64,000 bases of DNA, from positions 1,240,001 through 1,304,000 of the forward strand of contig NZ_CP034073.1 of NCBI RefSeq assembly GCF_003855155.1, read 5' to 3'. Source of the DNA: Shewanella psychromarinicola (GTDB lineage Bacteria > Pseudomonadota > Gammaproteobacteria > Enterobacterales > Shewanellaceae). Position numbers and translations under genes: made by a program. Of the stretch, positions 44,451 through 56,137 are shown piece by piece. Numbering within the stretch: position 1 is the first letter of the stretch; every line of letters starts with the position of its first letter. The notes beneath the pieces were generated by a model, which had not been told where the DNA came from, made no database searches, and was given only the letters and a program-made list of their open reading frames with translations.

Positions 44451-44765
44451 ATGTCGCAAAATAACGCCAATACGGCTTGGTATTTATACATTATTCGCTG
44501 TGCCAATTCACATTTGTACACTGGCATTACCACGGATATTGCGCGTCGTCTTGCCGAGCATCAAGCAAGCGGCCCTAAAGCGGCTAAATACCTAAAAGGT
44601 AAAGGGCCGTTAACCTTGGTTTACCAAGAGCAATTGACTGACCGAAGTGAGGCTGCGAAACGTGAAATTGTCATCAAGAAATATTCGCGTTCGCAAAAAT
44701 TATCATTGATTGAACAGTATAAGCTAAGCCGTCACTCTACAAGCACCAACGCACTTGTAGAGTGA
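44451..44765 (+). CDS. GIY-YIG nuclease family protein (YhbQ/UPF0213-like)
   Basis: About 104 residues. The GIY-YIG core appears as WYLYIIRCANSHLYTGITTDIARRLAEH, with the catalytic Arg, then KYLKGKGPLTLVYQE and the family's conserved SEAAKREIVIKK. YhbQ relatives have been linked to DNA repair in vitro; the cellular role is unclear. An earlier in-frame ATG at 44424 is possible. Divergent from moeA. Confidence 0.88.
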   Translation: MSQNNANTAWYLYIIRCANSHLYTGITTDIARRLAEHQASGPKAAKYLKGKGPLTLVYQEQLTDRSEAAKREIVIKKYSRSQKLSLIEQYKLSRHSTSTNALVE

Positions 44766-44773
44766 TAGCGATA

Positions 44774-46633
44774 TTATTTAGAGGCTCGTAATACTGGGTA
44801 CTTCATGTATTCCTTATCGTAGTAAGGGCTGCGTTCATAAAACCAGCGTAATCTCGCTTTGCTATCTTGAGCAAAATCCGGATCCTTCAATGCTTGATCA
44901 AATTCGGCTTTTAGTGCTGGATTGTCGCTAAGCATTTTTGCCGCTAAAGGCTCAACTGCATAGTCTTCAATGTATTCTGTACGGGTAAAAATGGTATTAA
45001 AAAATCCCCAGTAAAACAAAGAGTCCTCAGCTTGAGGTTCAAGTAATAGCATGGCTAAATCACCTAAAGGCTGGTCGGTTGGGATACGCACACTCCCAGC
45101 AGGAAGATGGGTGGTAATTTTGTGGAGGGTTGTTTGCGCTGACACGGTTTGATGGCCTTCATAATCAGCACTTGAGAATATTGGCTTGCTGAATTGATAT
45201 TGCTGCGCAGAAATCGATGTTGGTTTATTCAGTCGTGTCATTCTGATGCCATGTAAAGATAAACGATTAATAACCTCAGCCCACTGTGGCGGAATGTAAT
45301 AAGCCACAGGACGAGTGACAGTGATCACTGGCTGGGTGTTCGCAATAACAGGTAGGTTACGGTATAGCTTAGGTGCTTCAGTCCAACGAACGACCTTATC
45401 GCCACTGATCGGGCTTTGCTCGATACGGTAATCCATACCTTTAAAGTCTCTACCTTGTGCCAAGGTTTCTTTTTGCCAACTGATGGTTAGCTTGCTTGGG
45501 TTTCGATATTTGTCTTTATTGATGGCAGTTTTTAGTTTAGTGCTATTTTTCGCCACCGTTTTAAGTGTTTGTTCAAGCATGACATAGGTGCCAAGGACTC
45601 GTTGCTTATAGGGTTTAAGGCTATGGTTTTCAATTAAAATAGTTGGTAAATGGCGCGCATCACCATAGCCATTAGAAAATCGCGGGCTAGGATTCCACAA
45701 TGACAGACCTTTGCTCATGTCGGTGTTATCGTTGGCAAACACCAATGACCCCGGAATATGACCTTGTTCGGTTAAGGCTTGTTCAACGGCAGGACGGTAA
45801 ATGGACTCCAGCCATGCAAAAATGCTTGGGCTATGTCCCTGCTCAACGTTGTAGCCAAAGGTGACATCATATTGGTAGTCAATGCCATCGGTCACATGGA
45901 TATCAATGTATAAATCTGGCTGCCAAATAGTAATGGCACGGATAAGGTGCTGCATTTCTAGCGCATCTGCTTTGGCATAGTCGCGGTTTAAATTAAGATT
46001 CTTAGCCGTGGTGCGCCACCCCATATTCACCGGTCCACGCTGATTAACCCGGCTAAATTGACTGCTGCGCTCGTGAGCATCGACACTAAAAATGGGAATA
46101 AATAGTAAATTGACGTTTTTAAGTAATCCGCGTTTATTGCCATGGCTGATATCACGCAGTAGCATCATGCCAGCATCTTTACCGTCAATCTCTCCCGAGT
46201 GAATCCCCGCTTGCACTAAGACGGTTGCTTTACCATTATCGATTAATGCTGTTGCCGTTGATCCCCCGTCTTGCGATGCAACAATCATCCATATATCTCG
46301 TCCTTGGGGGCTTTTACCAATACTGACTTTTTGCAACATGTCACTGCTGTCGACGAGTTTATCTAACCATTCCATGGTGTCGTGATAGTTTGGGCTAGAA
46401 ATATAGCCTTGCTGCTCAAAGGGGGTTACCCAAGGCTGATTTGCGCTTAACAGTAACGACTCACTCGCGCCTGACCAAGGACGCATTGGAGGCAGTATGC
46501 TGTCGTTTTCTAAATGCGCCATTTTCTCTGTCGGTACTAGGGGCGTCGACTGTGCAGTATCGTTAGCATGAGCGGATGTGGAACTGATGAATAATAAACT
46601 GACCAGTAAACTGGTAAGAAAAATACGGTGCAT
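44774..46633 (-). CDS. Exported M14 family zinc carboxypeptidase
   Basis: About 619 residues starting with a signal peptide (FLTSLLVSLLFISSTSAHA). The M14 domain occupies roughly residues 75-370: zinc ligands in GIHSGEIDGKDAG (His-x-x-Glu, about residue 150) and the later His in DLYIDIHVTDGIDYQYD, with the catalytic Glu region ILIENHSLKPYKQR. The C-terminal ~200 residues are an accessory region of unknown function. It should remove C-terminal residues from peptides or cell-wall peptides in the periplasm or outside. It begins at the codon for MHRIF, 51 codons inside the longest frame. It may be a type II secretion substrate. Confidence 0.85.
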   Translation of the reverse strand: MHRIFLTSLLVSLLFISSTSAHANDTAQSTPLVPTEKMAHLENDSILPPMRPWSGASESLLLSANQPWVTPFEQQGYISSPNYHDTMEWLDKLVDSSDMLQKVSIGKSPQGRDIWMIVASQDGGSTATALIDNGKATVLVQAGIHSGEIDGKDAGMMLLRDISHGNKRGLLKNVNLLFIPIFSVDAHERSSQFSRVNQRGPVNMGWRTTAKNLNLNRDYAKADALEMQHLIRAITIWQPDLYIDIHVTDGIDYQYDVTFGYNVEQGHSPSIFAWLESIYRPAVEQALTEQGHIPGSLVFANDNTDMSKGLSLWNPSPRFSNGYGDARHLPTILIENHSLKPYKQRVLGTYVMLEQTLKTVAKNSTKLKTAINKDKYRNPSKLTISWQKETLAQGRDFKGMDYRIEQSPISGDKVVRWTEAPKLYRNLPVIANTQPVITVTRPVAYYIPPQWAEVINRLSLHGIRMTRLNKPTSISAQQYQFSKPIFSSADYEGHQTVSAQTTLHKITTHLPAGSVRIPTDQPLGDLAMLLLEPQAEDSLFYWGFFNTIFTRTEYIEDYAVEPLAAKMLSDNPALKAEFDQALKDPDFAQDSKARLRWFYERSPYYDKEYMKYPVLRASK

Positions 46634-46751
46634 GAATACCCCTGTGAGCAATGATGGTGTTGAAACAATTACGTTAACGACATCATAGCATTGCACATCA
46701 TCAGTTTCAGAGGCTTTTATGGTGATAAGTGAACTGAATTTATAGCGATAA

Positions 46752-46777
46752 AAAATCCCAACCGGAGTCGGGATTTT
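46752..46777 (-). terminator. Rho-independent terminator of pckA
   Basis: On the minus strand AAAATCCC ... GGGATTTT with a ten-base loop containing GACTCCGGTT and a T-run after it, about 45 bases downstream of the pckA stop. Confidence 0.75.
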
Positions 46778-46823
46778 AGGCGTCATATTACATTAAGTGG
46801 ACGGCGAAGAGTCGATGTATTGC

Positions 46824-48365
46824 TTATACGTTAGGGCCGGCATTTTTAATGGCATCAGACACGTGATATTTTGCAAAATTATCACTGAACTCTTGCGCGA
46901 GTTGCTGAGCATATTTGTTGTACTCAGCTTTGTCTGCCCATGTGTTAACAGGGTTCAACAATGCGGTGGTGACGCCTGAAACACTAACCGGTACATGTAG
47001 ATTGAGCTTATCAATATAAAGCGTTTCAACATCTTTGAGCTCACCGCTAACAATGGCATCAACAATGGCTCGCGTTGTTGGAATATCAAAACGCTTACCT
47101 ACACCATGTGGACCACCGGTCCAGCCAGTGTTGACCAGGTAAACTTGGCTGCCAAACGACTCAATGCGTGCCATTAATAACTCGGCATATACGCCTGCAG
47201 GGCGTGGGAAGAATGGTGCACCAAAACACGTCGAGAAGGTTGACTGGATTGCAGAAGTAGAACCCATTTCGGTTGAGCCTACTTTCGCGGTATAACCAGA
47301 CAAGAAGTGATACGCCGCTTGCTCTTTACTTAACACCGATACTGGCGGTAATACGCCCGATACATCACAGGTTAAAAAGACGACCGCATGAGGTTCTGCG
47401 CCGCGATTACTTTCTTTACGCTGAGCTATATGTTCTAAAGGGTAGGCCGCGCGACTGTTTTCAGTCAGGCTGGTATCTTTATAGTCAGGCACTCGCTGTT
47501 CATCAAGTACGACGTTTTCTAATACAGTACCAAAACGGATAGCGTCCCAAATAACAGGTTCATTTTTTTGGCTTAAGTCGATACATTTTGCATAGCAGCC
47601 GCCTTCGATATTAAATACGCCACCGGGTGCCCAGCCGTGCTCGTCATCACCAATTAAAAACCGTTTTGGATCGGCAGAAAGAGTGGTTTTACCGGTACCA
47701 GATAAACCGAAAAACAAAGTAGTATCACCATCGTGGCCGACGTTAGCCGAACAATGCATTGGTAACACACCTTTTGCTGGTAATAAGAAGTTCTGTACCG
47801 AGAACATCGACTTTTTCATTTCTCCAGCGTACTTCAAGCCCACAAGAAGTACTTTTCGTTCGGCAAAGTTAAGAATAACGGCCGCTTCAGAATGGGTACC
47901 ATCGCGTTCTGGTTCGCAAACAAATCCAGGCGCATTGATAATTTGCCAGACATCTTTGTTGCCACGATTAAATGTTGTTGGAGTGATAAATAAATTACGC
48001 GCAAAGAGTTGATGCCACGCATACTCAGTGGTTACATGTACTGGAATATAATGCTCGTCATCAGCGCCCACTTCGAGTTCAGACATAAATAACTCTTTGT
48101 CTGCAAGGTAAGCTTCTACACGACCCCATAATGCATCAAATTTACTGGCATCAAATGGACGGTTTACTTTGCCCCATTCAATATCAGCTTCGGTGTTTGC
48201 CTCTTTGACGATAAATCGGTCATTGGGTGAACGACCTGTTCTTTCCCCTGTTTTGGCCACTAAGGCACCATTTGCGGTGAGTTGACCCTCTCCACGAAGA
48301 AGCGCGATTTCTACAAGCTGTGCTGTCGTAGGATTGAGGTGAACGCGGTTTGATACATCCGCCAT
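46824..48365 (-). CDS. pckA: Phosphoenolpyruvate carboxykinase (ATP)
   Basis: 513 residues when started at MADVSNRV, the usual Shewanella length. Present are [14 protein letters not shown], the metal site [20 protein letters not shown], the kinase P-loop [13 protein letters not shown] (about residue 230), IGDDEHGW and [10 protein letters not shown]. It decarboxylates oxaloacetate to phosphoenolpyruvate with ATP for gluconeogenesis. The start is the sixth codon of the open frame, with GGAG upstream. Single gene with its own terminator. Confidence 0.97.
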   Translation of the reverse strand: MADVSNRVHLNPTTAQLVEIALLRGEGQLTANGALVAKTGERTGRSPNDRFIVKEANTEADIEWGKVNRPFDASKFDALWGRVEAYLADKELFMSELEVGADDEHYIPVHVTTEYAWHQLFARNLFITPTTFNRGNKDVWQIINAPGFVCEPERDGTHSEAAVILNFAERKVLLVGLKYAGEMKKSMFSVQNFLLPAKGVLPMHCSANVGHDGDTTLFFGLSGTGKTTLSADPKRFLIGDDEHGWAPGGVFNIEGGCYAKCIDLSQKNEPVIWDAIRFGTVLENVVLDEQRVPDYKDTSLTENSRAAYPLEHIAQRKESNRGAEPHAVVFLTCDVSGVLPPVSVLSKEQAAYHFLSGYTAKVGSTEMGSTSAIQSTFSTCFGAPFFPRPAGVYAELLMARIESFGSQVYLVNTGWTGGPHGVGKRFDIPTTRAIVDAIVSGELKDVETLYIDKLNLHVPVSVSGVTTALLNPVNTWADKAEYNKYAQQLAQEFSDNFAKYHVSDAIKNAGPNV

Positions 48366-48572
48366 AGTGTTGATCTCCATGTCTTTTAGGTCGTGTTTCG
48401 CAATGAATCGCTATTGGGGTTAGGTGTTGAAACTTAGTTTGATATTTTGCTTGCGCAATGGCTATAAACTAATGTAGGAGATTGTAACGCAAGTTAACGC
48501 TCTGGTAACGAACAGTTTGGTTATTTTTTTGATGGGTTTTTGGTTGCAGGCATTTTTATCGGTGTTTTAGGG

Positions 48573-48600
48573 ATAAAAAAAGCGCAAAGCGCGCTTTTTT
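48573..48600. terminator. Bidirectional-looking terminator after hslO
   Basis: AAAAAAAGCGC, AAA loop, GCGCGCTTTTTTT. On the minus strand it lies just downstream of the hslO end, before the pckA promoter region. Confidence 0.85.
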
Positions 48601-48632
48601 TGTAATTTGTTACGTATCTATTACGTCATTGG

Positions 48633-49493
48633 TTACTGTTTTGATTGGCTGCTGTGGCTACCGGAATATAATGCCGCTATATCGATGGCATCAAAAGAGT
48701 ATTTTGCTGTGCAGTACTCACAATCCATATCAATTTTGCCTTCCTCGGCCAAAATCGCTTCAACTTCAGCTTGCGGCAAGGTTTTAATGGCCGCGCCACT
48801 GCGTTCATAAGAACAGCTACATTTAAACGTCACATCAACAGGATCAAATAAGCGCACTTCTTCTTGATGATACAAGCGATGTAATACTTCTTCTGCATCA
48901 AGAGTGAATAACTCTTCTGCTTTGATGGTAGACGTCAATGTTGATATATGTTCAAAGTCATCATTTTGCTCCGACTTTGTTGGCAACACTTGCAGAAGCA
49001 TACCTGCGGCTTGTTTACCGTTAGCAAATAACTGAATTTGAGTGGGTAATTGTTCTGATTGGTTAAAATATTCTTCTAAGCATGCAGCTAGGTTGACATG
49101 ATCTAGCGACACAATCCCTTGATAACGCTCACCGTCATCAGGAGTTAGGGTAATGACCATATAGCCTTTACCAAACATTTGTTGCAAACTTGTATCTGTA
49201 GCAATATCGCCGTTCCAACGTGCTACACCACGTAAGACTTGCTTATTATTACCATTAATTACCGCCAAAGAGACTGGGCCATCGCCCTGTAATTGTACGC
49301 TAATGTCACCGGTAAACTTGATGGTTGCCGTGAGTAACGATGTCGCGGCCATTAACTCACCGATTAGACACTGTAATGCGACCGGATAGCTATGTGCAGA
49401 AAGCACTTCTTGGTAGCAGCGTTCTAATTGGACTATCTCGCCTCGCACATCGGCATTATCAAAAATGTAGCGCTGTAAAATATCATTGTTCAT
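48633..49493 (-). CDS. hslO: Redox-regulated chaperone Hsp33
   Basis: 286 residues. The zinc/redox switch is at the C-terminus as CSCSYERS (Cys-x-Cys, about residue 231) and [10 protein letters not shown] (Cys-x2-Cys, about residue 264). On oxidation zinc is released and the dimer becomes a holdase that protects unfolding proteins. The N-terminus [13 protein letters not shown] is typical. The next gene upstream, hslR, is cotranscribed as in E. coli. Confidence 0.97.
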   Translation of the reverse strand: MNNDILQRYIFDNADVRGEIVQLERCYQEVLSAHSYPVALQCLIGELMAATSLLTATIKFTGDISVQLQGDGPVSLAVINGNNKQVLRGVARWNGDIATDTSLQQMFGKGYMVITLTPDDGERYQGIVSLDHVNLAACLEEYFNQSEQLPTQIQLFANGKQAAGMLLQVLPTKSEQNDDFEHISTLTSTIKAEELFTLDAEEVLHRLYHQEEVRLFDPVDVTFKCSCSYERSGAAIKTLPQAEVEAILAEEGKIDMDCEYCTAKYSFDAIDIAALYSGSHSSQSKQ

Positions 49494-49503
49494 CTGTATT
49501 CTC

Positions 49504-49917
49504 TTACTCTTTGGGCGCTGAGTACTCTTTAAAGCGCATAATCTGTCGTCGTTGTTTTTTATCCGGCTTATGATCTGGGGCCGGATTATTTAAAATGTTG
49601 AGCCGTCGAGCTTCTGCATTGATAATACGTTTGCTAATGCTTTCAGGTGTTTCTTCGTATAGCGTTTGCGCCACACTCGCGCTTTGTCTATGTCCAGATA
49701 ATTGGAGCACAATAATCTCTCGATCATCATGACCTTGACGAAGGCGGATTTTTGCACCGACTTCAGCATTCTTACTGGATTTAGTCCGTTGGCCGTTGTA
49801 ATGTACTTTACCGCCATTTATCATGTCTTTGGCGATGGCGCGGGTTTTATAAAATCGTGCTGTCCATAGCCATTTATCGAGCCGGATAAAGCTTCTTTCG
49901 GGCTGAGCGTTAGTCAA
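49504..49917 (-). CDS. hslR: Ribosome-associated heat shock protein Hsp15
   Basis: 137 residues. The S4 RNA-binding domain is at the N-terminus ([34 protein letters not shown]) and the tail is basic ([14 protein letters not shown]). Hsp15 binds free 50S subunits with a stalled peptidyl-tRNA and helps recycle them. It precedes hslO by 10 bases in an operon. Confidence 0.95.
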   Translation of the reverse strand: MTNAQPERSFIRLDKWLWTARFYKTRAIAKDMINGGKVHYNGQRTKSSKNAEVGAKIRLRQGHDDREIIVLQLSGHRQSASVAQTLYEETPESISKRIINAEARRLNILNNPAPDHKPDKKQRRQIMRFKEYSAPKE

Positions 49918-50180
49918 ATGACCTCCAAAACTGGGATGATTTCACAGACTGAGTAACCTAATTGCCATACAATGTGTATATTATCGTAATAAGGGCAATA
50001 TTATGGCCTTTTTATGGGCGCAAAGTTAGCATATTTGATGGTGATCCGCCAATCGATATGCGCTAGGGTTGTTGCTTTATCCTGTGTGAGTTAGCATAAC
50101 GGCTAAACATCTATTTAACGCATATTATTAACAACTAGAACAAAGACCTGTACCAACATGTATAGAGAGTCCAATAGCAT

Positions 50181-51095
50181 ATGGATGTATTAGATAAACT
50201 GATCGCTAACGCCGCAAAAATACCACATAAGCCATTGAGTATTGTTGTATTTTGGCTTGGAATGATCACACTGTTGCTTTTAGCCGCACAGATAACATGG
50301 AAGTTGATGCCAGCATCATCGCAATCTGCGATGTGGCAACCATCCCCCATTTCAGCAGGCACTGCTAAGCGTATTGAGCTTGCTGGTGTACGTAACCTAT
50401 TTCTTTTTGGCCGCTTAGATAATAATAGTAATAAACCCAAAGCTGAAGTCGTAGAACAAATCACTGACGCGCCTAAAACAAACTTGTCAATTCAGTTGAG
50501 GGGGGTTGTTGCGTCGACTGCGGAAGATCAGGGGTTAGCCGTTATTGAGTCAAGCGGGCAACAAGAAACCTATAGCTTAGGTGATAAAATTAAGGGAACT
50601 TCAGCTGCTTTAAAAGAAGTTTATGCTGATCGCATCATTATTAGTAACGGCGGTCGTTATGAAACCTTGATGCTTGATGGCCTTAAATATTCCGCGCAAA
50701 GTGACGCAAATACTCATTTACAACAAGCGAAAGTCGATCAACAAGTGACCCGAGTTGATCGTCGCGATAATCAACGTTTTTCTGAAGAACTGTCTAATTC
50801 TCGTGAAGAGTTATTAGCCGACCCCAGTAAAATAACTGATTTTTTAGCTATCTCACCTGTACGTAATGGTGATGAATTAGCTGGTTATCGTTTAAATCCT
50901 GGTAAAGATGTTGCGTTGTTTAAGCAAGCGGGTTTTCAGGCTAATGATTTAGCCAAATCAATAAATGGATTTGATCTGACCGATATGGGTCAGGCATTAG
51001 AAGTGATGGCACAACTGCCTGAGCTCACCGAAATGGCTGTCATGGTTGAGCGTGAAGGGCAGTTGGTCGAAATCATGTTTAGTTTGCCAGAATAA
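50181..51095 (+). CDS. gspC: Type II secretion protein GspC
   Basis: 304 residues: a short cytoplasmic start, one membrane helix (about residues 20-40), the periplasmic HR domain (NLSIQLRGVVASTAEDQGLA, SYSLGDKIKG-like region) and a C-terminal PDZ domain (GDELAGYRLNPGKD ... FKQAGFQANDLAKSINGFDLTD). GspC links the inner-membrane platform with the secretin and helps choose substrates. First gene of the 12-gene operon; a gap of 263 bases with the promoter precedes it. Confidence 0.93.
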   Translation: MDVLDKLIANAAKIPHKPLSIVVFWLGMITLLLLAAQITWKLMPASSQSAMWQPSPISAGTAKRIELAGVRNLFLFGRLDNNSNKPKAEVVEQITDAPKTNLSIQLRGVVASTAEDQGLAVIESSGQQETYSLGDKIKGTSAALKEVYADRIIISNGGRYETLMLDGLKYSAQSDANTHLQQAKVDQQVTRVDRRDNQRFSEELSNSREELLADPSKITDFLAISPVRNGDELAGYRLNPGKDVALFKQAGFQANDLAKSINGFDLTDMGQALEVMAQLPELTEMAVMVEREGQLVEIMFSLPE

Positions 51096-51119
51096 TTTGG
51101 CGTTAGAGGATTGAATAAA

Positions 51120-53249
51120 ATGAATAAAAAAGGGATCCGACATAAGATTATTGCTGGAATGCTGGTGGGCGCTGCGATGATAGCGGCACCGAGTGCTTGG
51201 TCGGAACAATATGCCGCCAATTTTAAAGGCACTGATATTCAAGAGTTTATTAATATTGTTGGTAAAAATCTCAATAAAACGATAATTGTCGATCCAACGG
51301 TACGTGGCAAAATTAATGTCCGCAGTTACGACTTGTTGAATGATGATCAATATTACCAATTCTTCCTTAACGTCCTTCAAGTGTATGGCTATGCAGTGGT
51401 TGAAATGGATAACCACATCATTAAAGTGATTAAAGATAAAGATGCCAAAATGGCCTCTATCCGTGTCGCCGATGACAATGCGCCTGGCGTTGGTGATGAA
51501 ATGGTCACCCGTATTGTTCCGTTATACAATTCTGAAGCTAAGCAACTTGCACCGTTACTGCGTCAGTTAAATGATAATGCTGGTGGTGGTAATGTTGTTA
51601 ATTATGACCAATCGAATGTATTAATGATTTCTGGCCGTGCAGCGGTAGTGAATAAGCTGGTAGAAATCGTCCGTCGAGTGGATAAACAAGGTGATACAGA
51701 CGTGCAAGTGGTGGCATTAGACTATGCCTCTGCGGGGGAGATTGTCCGCATTATAGACACCCTATATCGCACGACAGCTAACCAATCACAACTGCCTGGT
51801 CAAGCACCTAAAGTGGTGGCTGACGAGCGCATGAATGCCGTTATTGTCAGTGGCGATGAAAAAAGCCGTCAACGTGTGATCGAGTTAATTAGACGTCTAG
51901 ATGCAGATCAAGCGAATACCGGCAATACCAAAGTCCGTTATTTGCATTACGCCAAGGCGGAAGACTTGGTTGAAGTATTAACTGGGTTTGCACAAAATTT
52001 ACAAGATAATAAAGACGGGGCTGGCAGCCAACAAGGCAATTCAAGTAAACGTCGTAGTGATATTAACATTATGGCTCACAGTGATACCAACGCGCTGGTT
52101 ATTAGCGCCGAACCTGATCAACTGCGGACGATTGAAAGCGTCATTAATCAGCTCGACATTCGCCGTCCTCAAGTACTCGTTGAAGCCATTATTGTTGAAA
52201 TCGCTCAAGGCGATAACGTGGGATTTGGGGTGCAATGGGGCAGCGAAGCCGGTGGCTTAACTCAGTTTAACAACATTGGTGCAACCATAGGAGAAGTCGG
52301 TGCTGGAGTCTGGGCGGCTCGTGAAACAGACGGTACTACGGTTACCACGACCTCAGGCGTTGATTCTACAACTACTACTAATCCAACCTCAGACGGCGAC
52401 TACACCTTGATTGCCCAAGCTCTAGGGAAAGTCAATGGTATGGCATGGGGCTTGACCACAGGTAACTTTGCTGCACTTATCCAAGCTGTTTCAAGCGATA
52501 CCAATTCAAACGTATTAGCAACCCCATCTATCACCACATTAGACAACCAAGAAGCCTCTTTTATTGTCGGTGATGAAGTGCCGATCCTTACTGGCTCAAC
52601 CTCAAGTTCAAGCAATGACAATCCTTTCCAAACCGTTGAGCGTAAAGAAGTCGGTGTTAAGTTAAAGGTTGTGCCGCAGATTAACGAAGGCTCATCGGTT
52701 AAATTAACCATAGAGCAAGAAGTCTCGGGTGTGAATGGTAATACCGGTGTGGATATCAGCTTCTCTACGCGTCGTTTAACGACCACTGTTATGGCTGATT
52801 CTGGGCAAATTGTGGTTTTAGGTGGATTAATTAACGAAGAAGTACAAGAAAGTGTTCAAAAAGTACCTTTTCTTGGCGATATTCCTTTTCTAGGTCATTT
52901 ATTCAGGTCTTCATCGAGTAAAAAGATCAAGAAAAATCTAATGATTTTCATTAAACCCACCATAATCCGTGACGGCATTACAATGGAAGGTATTGCAGGT
53001 CGTAAATACAATTACTTCAGAGCATTACAGCTTGAACAACAAGCTCGTGGTATTAATCTAATGCCAAATACTGATGTTCCTGTACTGGAAGAATGGGATC
53101 AAGAGGCATACTTACCTGATGACGTTAATGACGTGCTAGAGCGTTATAAAAGCGGCCAAGGTTTAGGAACAAAAATGCGTGAAACCGATCCGGCATTGCG
53201 TTCAATTGATGAAAGCATGCAAAAGGACAAGGCTCAAAATAATGACTGA
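51120..53249 (+). CDS. gspD: Type II secretion outer membrane secretin GspD
   Basis: About 709 residues with a signal peptide ([17 protein letters not shown]). N0 to N3 periplasmic domains include [17 protein letters not shown] and several [21 protein letters not shown] repeats; the secretin core contains [20 protein letters not shown] and the [16 protein letters not shown] signature (about residue 580). A Thr/Ser-rich loop ([15 protein letters not shown]) near residue 400 is part of the gate region. It forms the 15-mer outer-membrane channel. ATG 51120 fits AGAGG; stop overlaps the gspE start. Confidence 0.96.
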   Translation: MNKKGIRHKIIAGMLVGAAMIAAPSAWSEQYAANFKGTDIQEFINIVGKNLNKTIIVDPTVRGKINVRSYDLLNDDQYYQFFLNVLQVYGYAVVEMDNHIIKVIKDKDAKMASIRVADDNAPGVGDEMVTRIVPLYNSEAKQLAPLLRQLNDNAGGGNVVNYDQSNVLMISGRAAVVNKLVEIVRRVDKQGDTDVQVVALDYASAGEIVRIIDTLYRTTANQSQLPGQAPKVVADERMNAVIVSGDEKSRQRVIELIRRLDADQANTGNTKVRYLHYAKAEDLVEVLTGFAQNLQDNKDGAGSQQGNSSKRRSDINIMAHSDTNALVISAEPDQLRTIESVINQLDIRRPQVLVEAIIVEIAQGDNVGFGVQWGSEAGGLTQFNNIGATIGEVGAGVWAARETDGTTVTTTSGVDSTTTTNPTSDGDYTLIAQALGKVNGMAWGLTTGNFAALIQAVSSDTNSNVLATPSITTLDNQEASFIVGDEVPILTGSTSSSSNDNPFQTVERKEVGVKLKVVPQINEGSSVKLTIEQEVSGVNGNTGVDISFSTRRLTTTVMADSGQIVVLGGLINEEVQESVQKVPFLGDIPFLGHLFRSSSSKKIKKNLMIFIKPTIIRDGITMEGIAGRKYNYFRALQLEQQARGINLMPNTDVPVLEEWDQEAYLPDDVNDVLERYKSGQGLGTKMRETDPALRSIDESMQKDKAQNND

Positions 53250-54801
53250 TAGCGTGATGACCGAGCCATTAGCTCAAGTATCAAGTGACGTCGCCATGGA
53301 AGTTGTCGAAGGTGACGGGGTTTTTCACTCCAATAGCAAAGAGCGTTTGCCGTTCGCCTTTTCACACCGTTTTCAATTGGTGTTAGCGAAAGAGAACGAG
53401 CAACTTTGTCTTTTCTATACCGATAACACACCACTCAGTGCCATGTTAGAAGTGCGGCGCTATGCCGATGTCGAGTTACCTTTAGTCAAGCTAGAGGTGA
53501 CTCATTTTGAGGCTAAACTCACTCAAGCGTATCAATCTAATTCTTCAGAAGCCCAACAGCTAATGGAAGATATTGGTAACGAAATGGACTTGTTTACCCT
53601 GGCTGAAGAACTGCCACAAACTGAAGACTTGCTCGAAGGTGATGACGACGCGCCGATTATTAAATTAATTAATGCATTATTGTCGGAAGCGATTAAAGAA
53701 GAAGCATCAGATATTCACGTCGAAACTTATGAGAAACAACTAATTGTTCGTTTCCGTATTGATGGCGTATTAAAAGAAGTGTTAAAGCCGAATCGTAAAT
53801 TATCGTCCTTGTTGGTGTCGCGCATTAAAGTGATGGCACGTTTAGATATCGCCGAAAAACGCCTGCCTCAAGATGGTCGTATTTCGTTACGTATTGCCGG
53901 TCGTGCCGTTGATGTTCGGGTATCGACCATGCCATCAAGTCATGGTGAACGCGTGGTAATGCGTTTGCTGGATAAAAATACCGGTAACTTAGACTTAGAA
54001 CAACTGGGAATGACGCTCGGCATTCGCGAAAAATTCGATGAGTTAATTCGTAAGCCACACGGGATCATTCTAGTGACAGGCCCAACCGGGTCAGGTAAAA
54101 GTACCACCTTGTATGCTGGGTTAACGGAAATCAATTCTAAAGACACTAATATTTTAACGGTTGAAGATCCGATTGAATATGAGTTAGAAGGCATTGGTCA
54201 AACTCAGGTTAACACTAAGGTTGATATGACCTTTGCTCGTGGGTTGCGCGCGATTTTACGTCAGGACCCCGACGTAGTGATGATTGGTGAGATCCGCGAT
54301 TTAGAAACTGCGCAGATTTCAGTGCAAGCTTCATTAACCGGCCACTTGGTTATTTCAACCTTACACACGAATACGGCATCAGGGGCGATTACCCGTTTGC
54401 AAGACATGGGGGTAGAGCCCTTTTTAGTCTCATCAAGTTTACTTGGCGTGCTCGCTCAGCGACTAATCCGTACATTATGCCCCATTTGTAAAGAAGCACA
54501 CGAGCCCGATGAGCGTGAACGTGAATTACTGGGTATTACCGCAAACGACACTCGGGTCATTTATCGCGCTAAAGGCTGCAAAGCCTGTAGTCAAAATGGT
54601 TATCGCGGTCGAACTGGTATCCATGAATTGCTCATTGTTGATGATAATGTCCGTGAATTAATTCATGGCGGCAGGGGTGAGTTAGCCATTGAAAAACACG
54701 TGCGAAAATCGATTCCAAGTATTCGTCATGACGGCATGAGTAAAGTACTCGCCGGTGTGACGACGCTAGAAGAAGTATTACGCGTTACACGCGAGGAGTA
54801 A
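53242..54801 (+). CDS. gspE: Type II secretion ATPase GspE
   Basis: About 519 residues. The N-terminal domain contacts GspL. The ATPase core has Walker [11 protein letters not shown] (about residue 281), an Asp box ([11 protein letters not shown]), Walker [13 protein letters not shown] and His box ([13 protein letters not shown]). The zinc finger of four Cys is formed by CPICKE and CKACSQNGY (about residues 413-450). Hexameric motor that drives pseudopilus assembly. It overlaps gspD by 8 bases. Confidence 0.97.
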   Translation: MTDSVMTEPLAQVSSDVAMEVVEGDGVFHSNSKERLPFAFSHRFQLVLAKENEQLCLFYTDNTPLSAMLEVRRYADVELPLVKLEVTHFEAKLTQAYQSNSSEAQQLMEDIGNEMDLFTLAEELPQTEDLLEGDDDAPIIKLINALLSEAIKEEASDIHVETYEKQLIVRFRIDGVLKEVLKPNRKLSSLLVSRIKVMARLDIAEKRLPQDGRISLRIAGRAVDVRVSTMPSSHGERVVMRLLDKNTGNLDLEQLGMTLGIREKFDELIRKPHGIILVTGPTGSGKSTTLYAGLTEINSKDTNILTVEDPIEYELEGIGQTQVNTKVDMTFARGLRAILRQDPDVVMIGEIRDLETAQISVQASLTGHLVISTLHTNTASGAITRLQDMGVEPFLVSSSLLGVLAQRLIRTLCPICKEAHEPDERERELLGITANDTRVIYRAKGCKACSQNGYRGRTGIHELLIVDDNVRELIHGGRGELAIEKHVRKSIPSIRHDGMSKVLAGVTTLEEVLRVTREE

Positions 54802-54804
54802 TCA

Positions 54805-56037
54805 ATGGCGGCGTTTGAATACAAAGCCCTCGATAGTAAAGGCAAACAGCAAAAAGGTGTGATCGAAGCTGATACCGCACGCCATGCTAGAGGCCAGCTG
54901 CGTGAGCAGCACCTTATGCCACTGGAACTCCAGCCGGTCAATGAGAAAGAAGCCCGCTCACAGCGTGGTGGCTTTAACCTAGCGAATTTGTTTAAGAGAC
55001 GGATTTCAGTTGCCGAACTTGCGTTGATCACTCGCCAAATCGCGACACTGGTGGCAGCGGGTTTACCGATTGAAGAAGCGCTAAAAGCGGTGGGACAACA
55101 ATCAGAAAAAGATCGTTTAGGCAGCATGATTATGGCTGTGCGTTCTCGGGTGGTTGAAGGTTACAGTTTAGCGGACTCAATGGCCGAGTTTCCGCACGTG
55201 TTTGATGATTTATTCCGTGCGATGGTGGCCTCGGGTGAGAAATCAGGCCATTTAGAAGTGGTGCTTAACCGATTAGCTGATTACACCGAGCGTCGTCAAC
55301 AACTCAAAACAAAGCTAACTCAGGCAATGATTTATCCTATCGTATTAACCGTGGTCGCTATTGGTGTCATCGCCGTGTTACTTGCTGCTGTGGTGCCGAA
55401 GGTGGTTGGGCAGTTTGAGCACATGGGGCAAGAATTACCTGGAACGACCCAGTTTTTAATTCTTGCATCTGATTTTGTGCAACATTGGGGGGTGTTGGTT
55501 GTACTGCTCATCTTTGGTTGCATGATTGTTTTTCAGCGTATGCTGACCAATCCGCTAATGCGGATGAAATTTGACACTGCACTATTGCAAATGCCAGTGA
55601 TTGGTAAAGTCAGTAAAGGATTAAATACCGCCAGATTCGCGCGCACATTAAGTATTTTGTCAGCGAGTTCGGTACCGTTACTTGATGGAATGCGTATCGC
55701 CAGTGAAGTGTTACAGAATGTCAAAGTGCGTGCCGCTGTCGATGATGCAACGGCCCGAGTCAGAGAAGGAACTAGTTTGGGCAATGCGTTGACTAATACT
55801 AAGTTATTCCCTGCAATGATGTTGTATATGATTGCATCTGGAGAAAAAAGCGGTCAATTAGAGAATATGCTTGAACGCGCCGCAGATAACCAAGACCGAG
55901 ATTTTGAGTCGAACGTGAATATAGCTTTGGGGGTTTTTGAGCCCATGCTAGTCGTCAGTATGGCATCGGTTGTATTATTTATTGTAATGGCAATTTTACA
56001 GCCTATTTTAGAGTTAAATAATTTGGTTACCGGCTAG
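54805..56037 (+). CDS. gspF: Type II secretion inner membrane protein GspF
   Basis: 410 residues with two T2SSF domains (VAELALITRQIATLVAAGLP near residue 70 and FARTLSILSASSVPLLDGM near residue 275) and three membrane helices (about 170-195, 225-245, 375-400). It is the polytopic platform protein contacting GspE and GspL. It starts 3 bases after gspE. Confidence 0.96.
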   Translation: MAAFEYKALDSKGKQQKGVIEADTARHARGQLREQHLMPLELQPVNEKEARSQRGGFNLANLFKRRISVAELALITRQIATLVAAGLPIEEALKAVGQQSEKDRLGSMIMAVRSRVVEGYSLADSMAEFPHVFDDLFRAMVASGEKSGHLEVVLNRLADYTERRQQLKTKLTQAMIYPIVLTVVAIGVIAVLLAAVVPKVVGQFEHMGQELPGTTQFLILASDFVQHWGVLVVLLIFGCMIVFQRMLTNPLMRMKFDTALLQMPVIGKVSKGLNTARFARTLSILSASSVPLLDGMRIASEVLQNVKVRAAVDDATARVREGTSLGNALTNTKLFPAMMLYMIASGEKSGQLENMLERAADNQDRDFESNVNIALGVFEPMLVVSMASVVLFIVMAILQPILELNNLVTG

Positions 56038-56137
56038 GTTTTAGACTGTGTATATCTTGGTAGACTAAACATGTAACCAAGCGTAAGAGCTGATTTTTAC
56101 GCTTGAATATAGAGACAATTTTTAGAGGAAGTAAGCA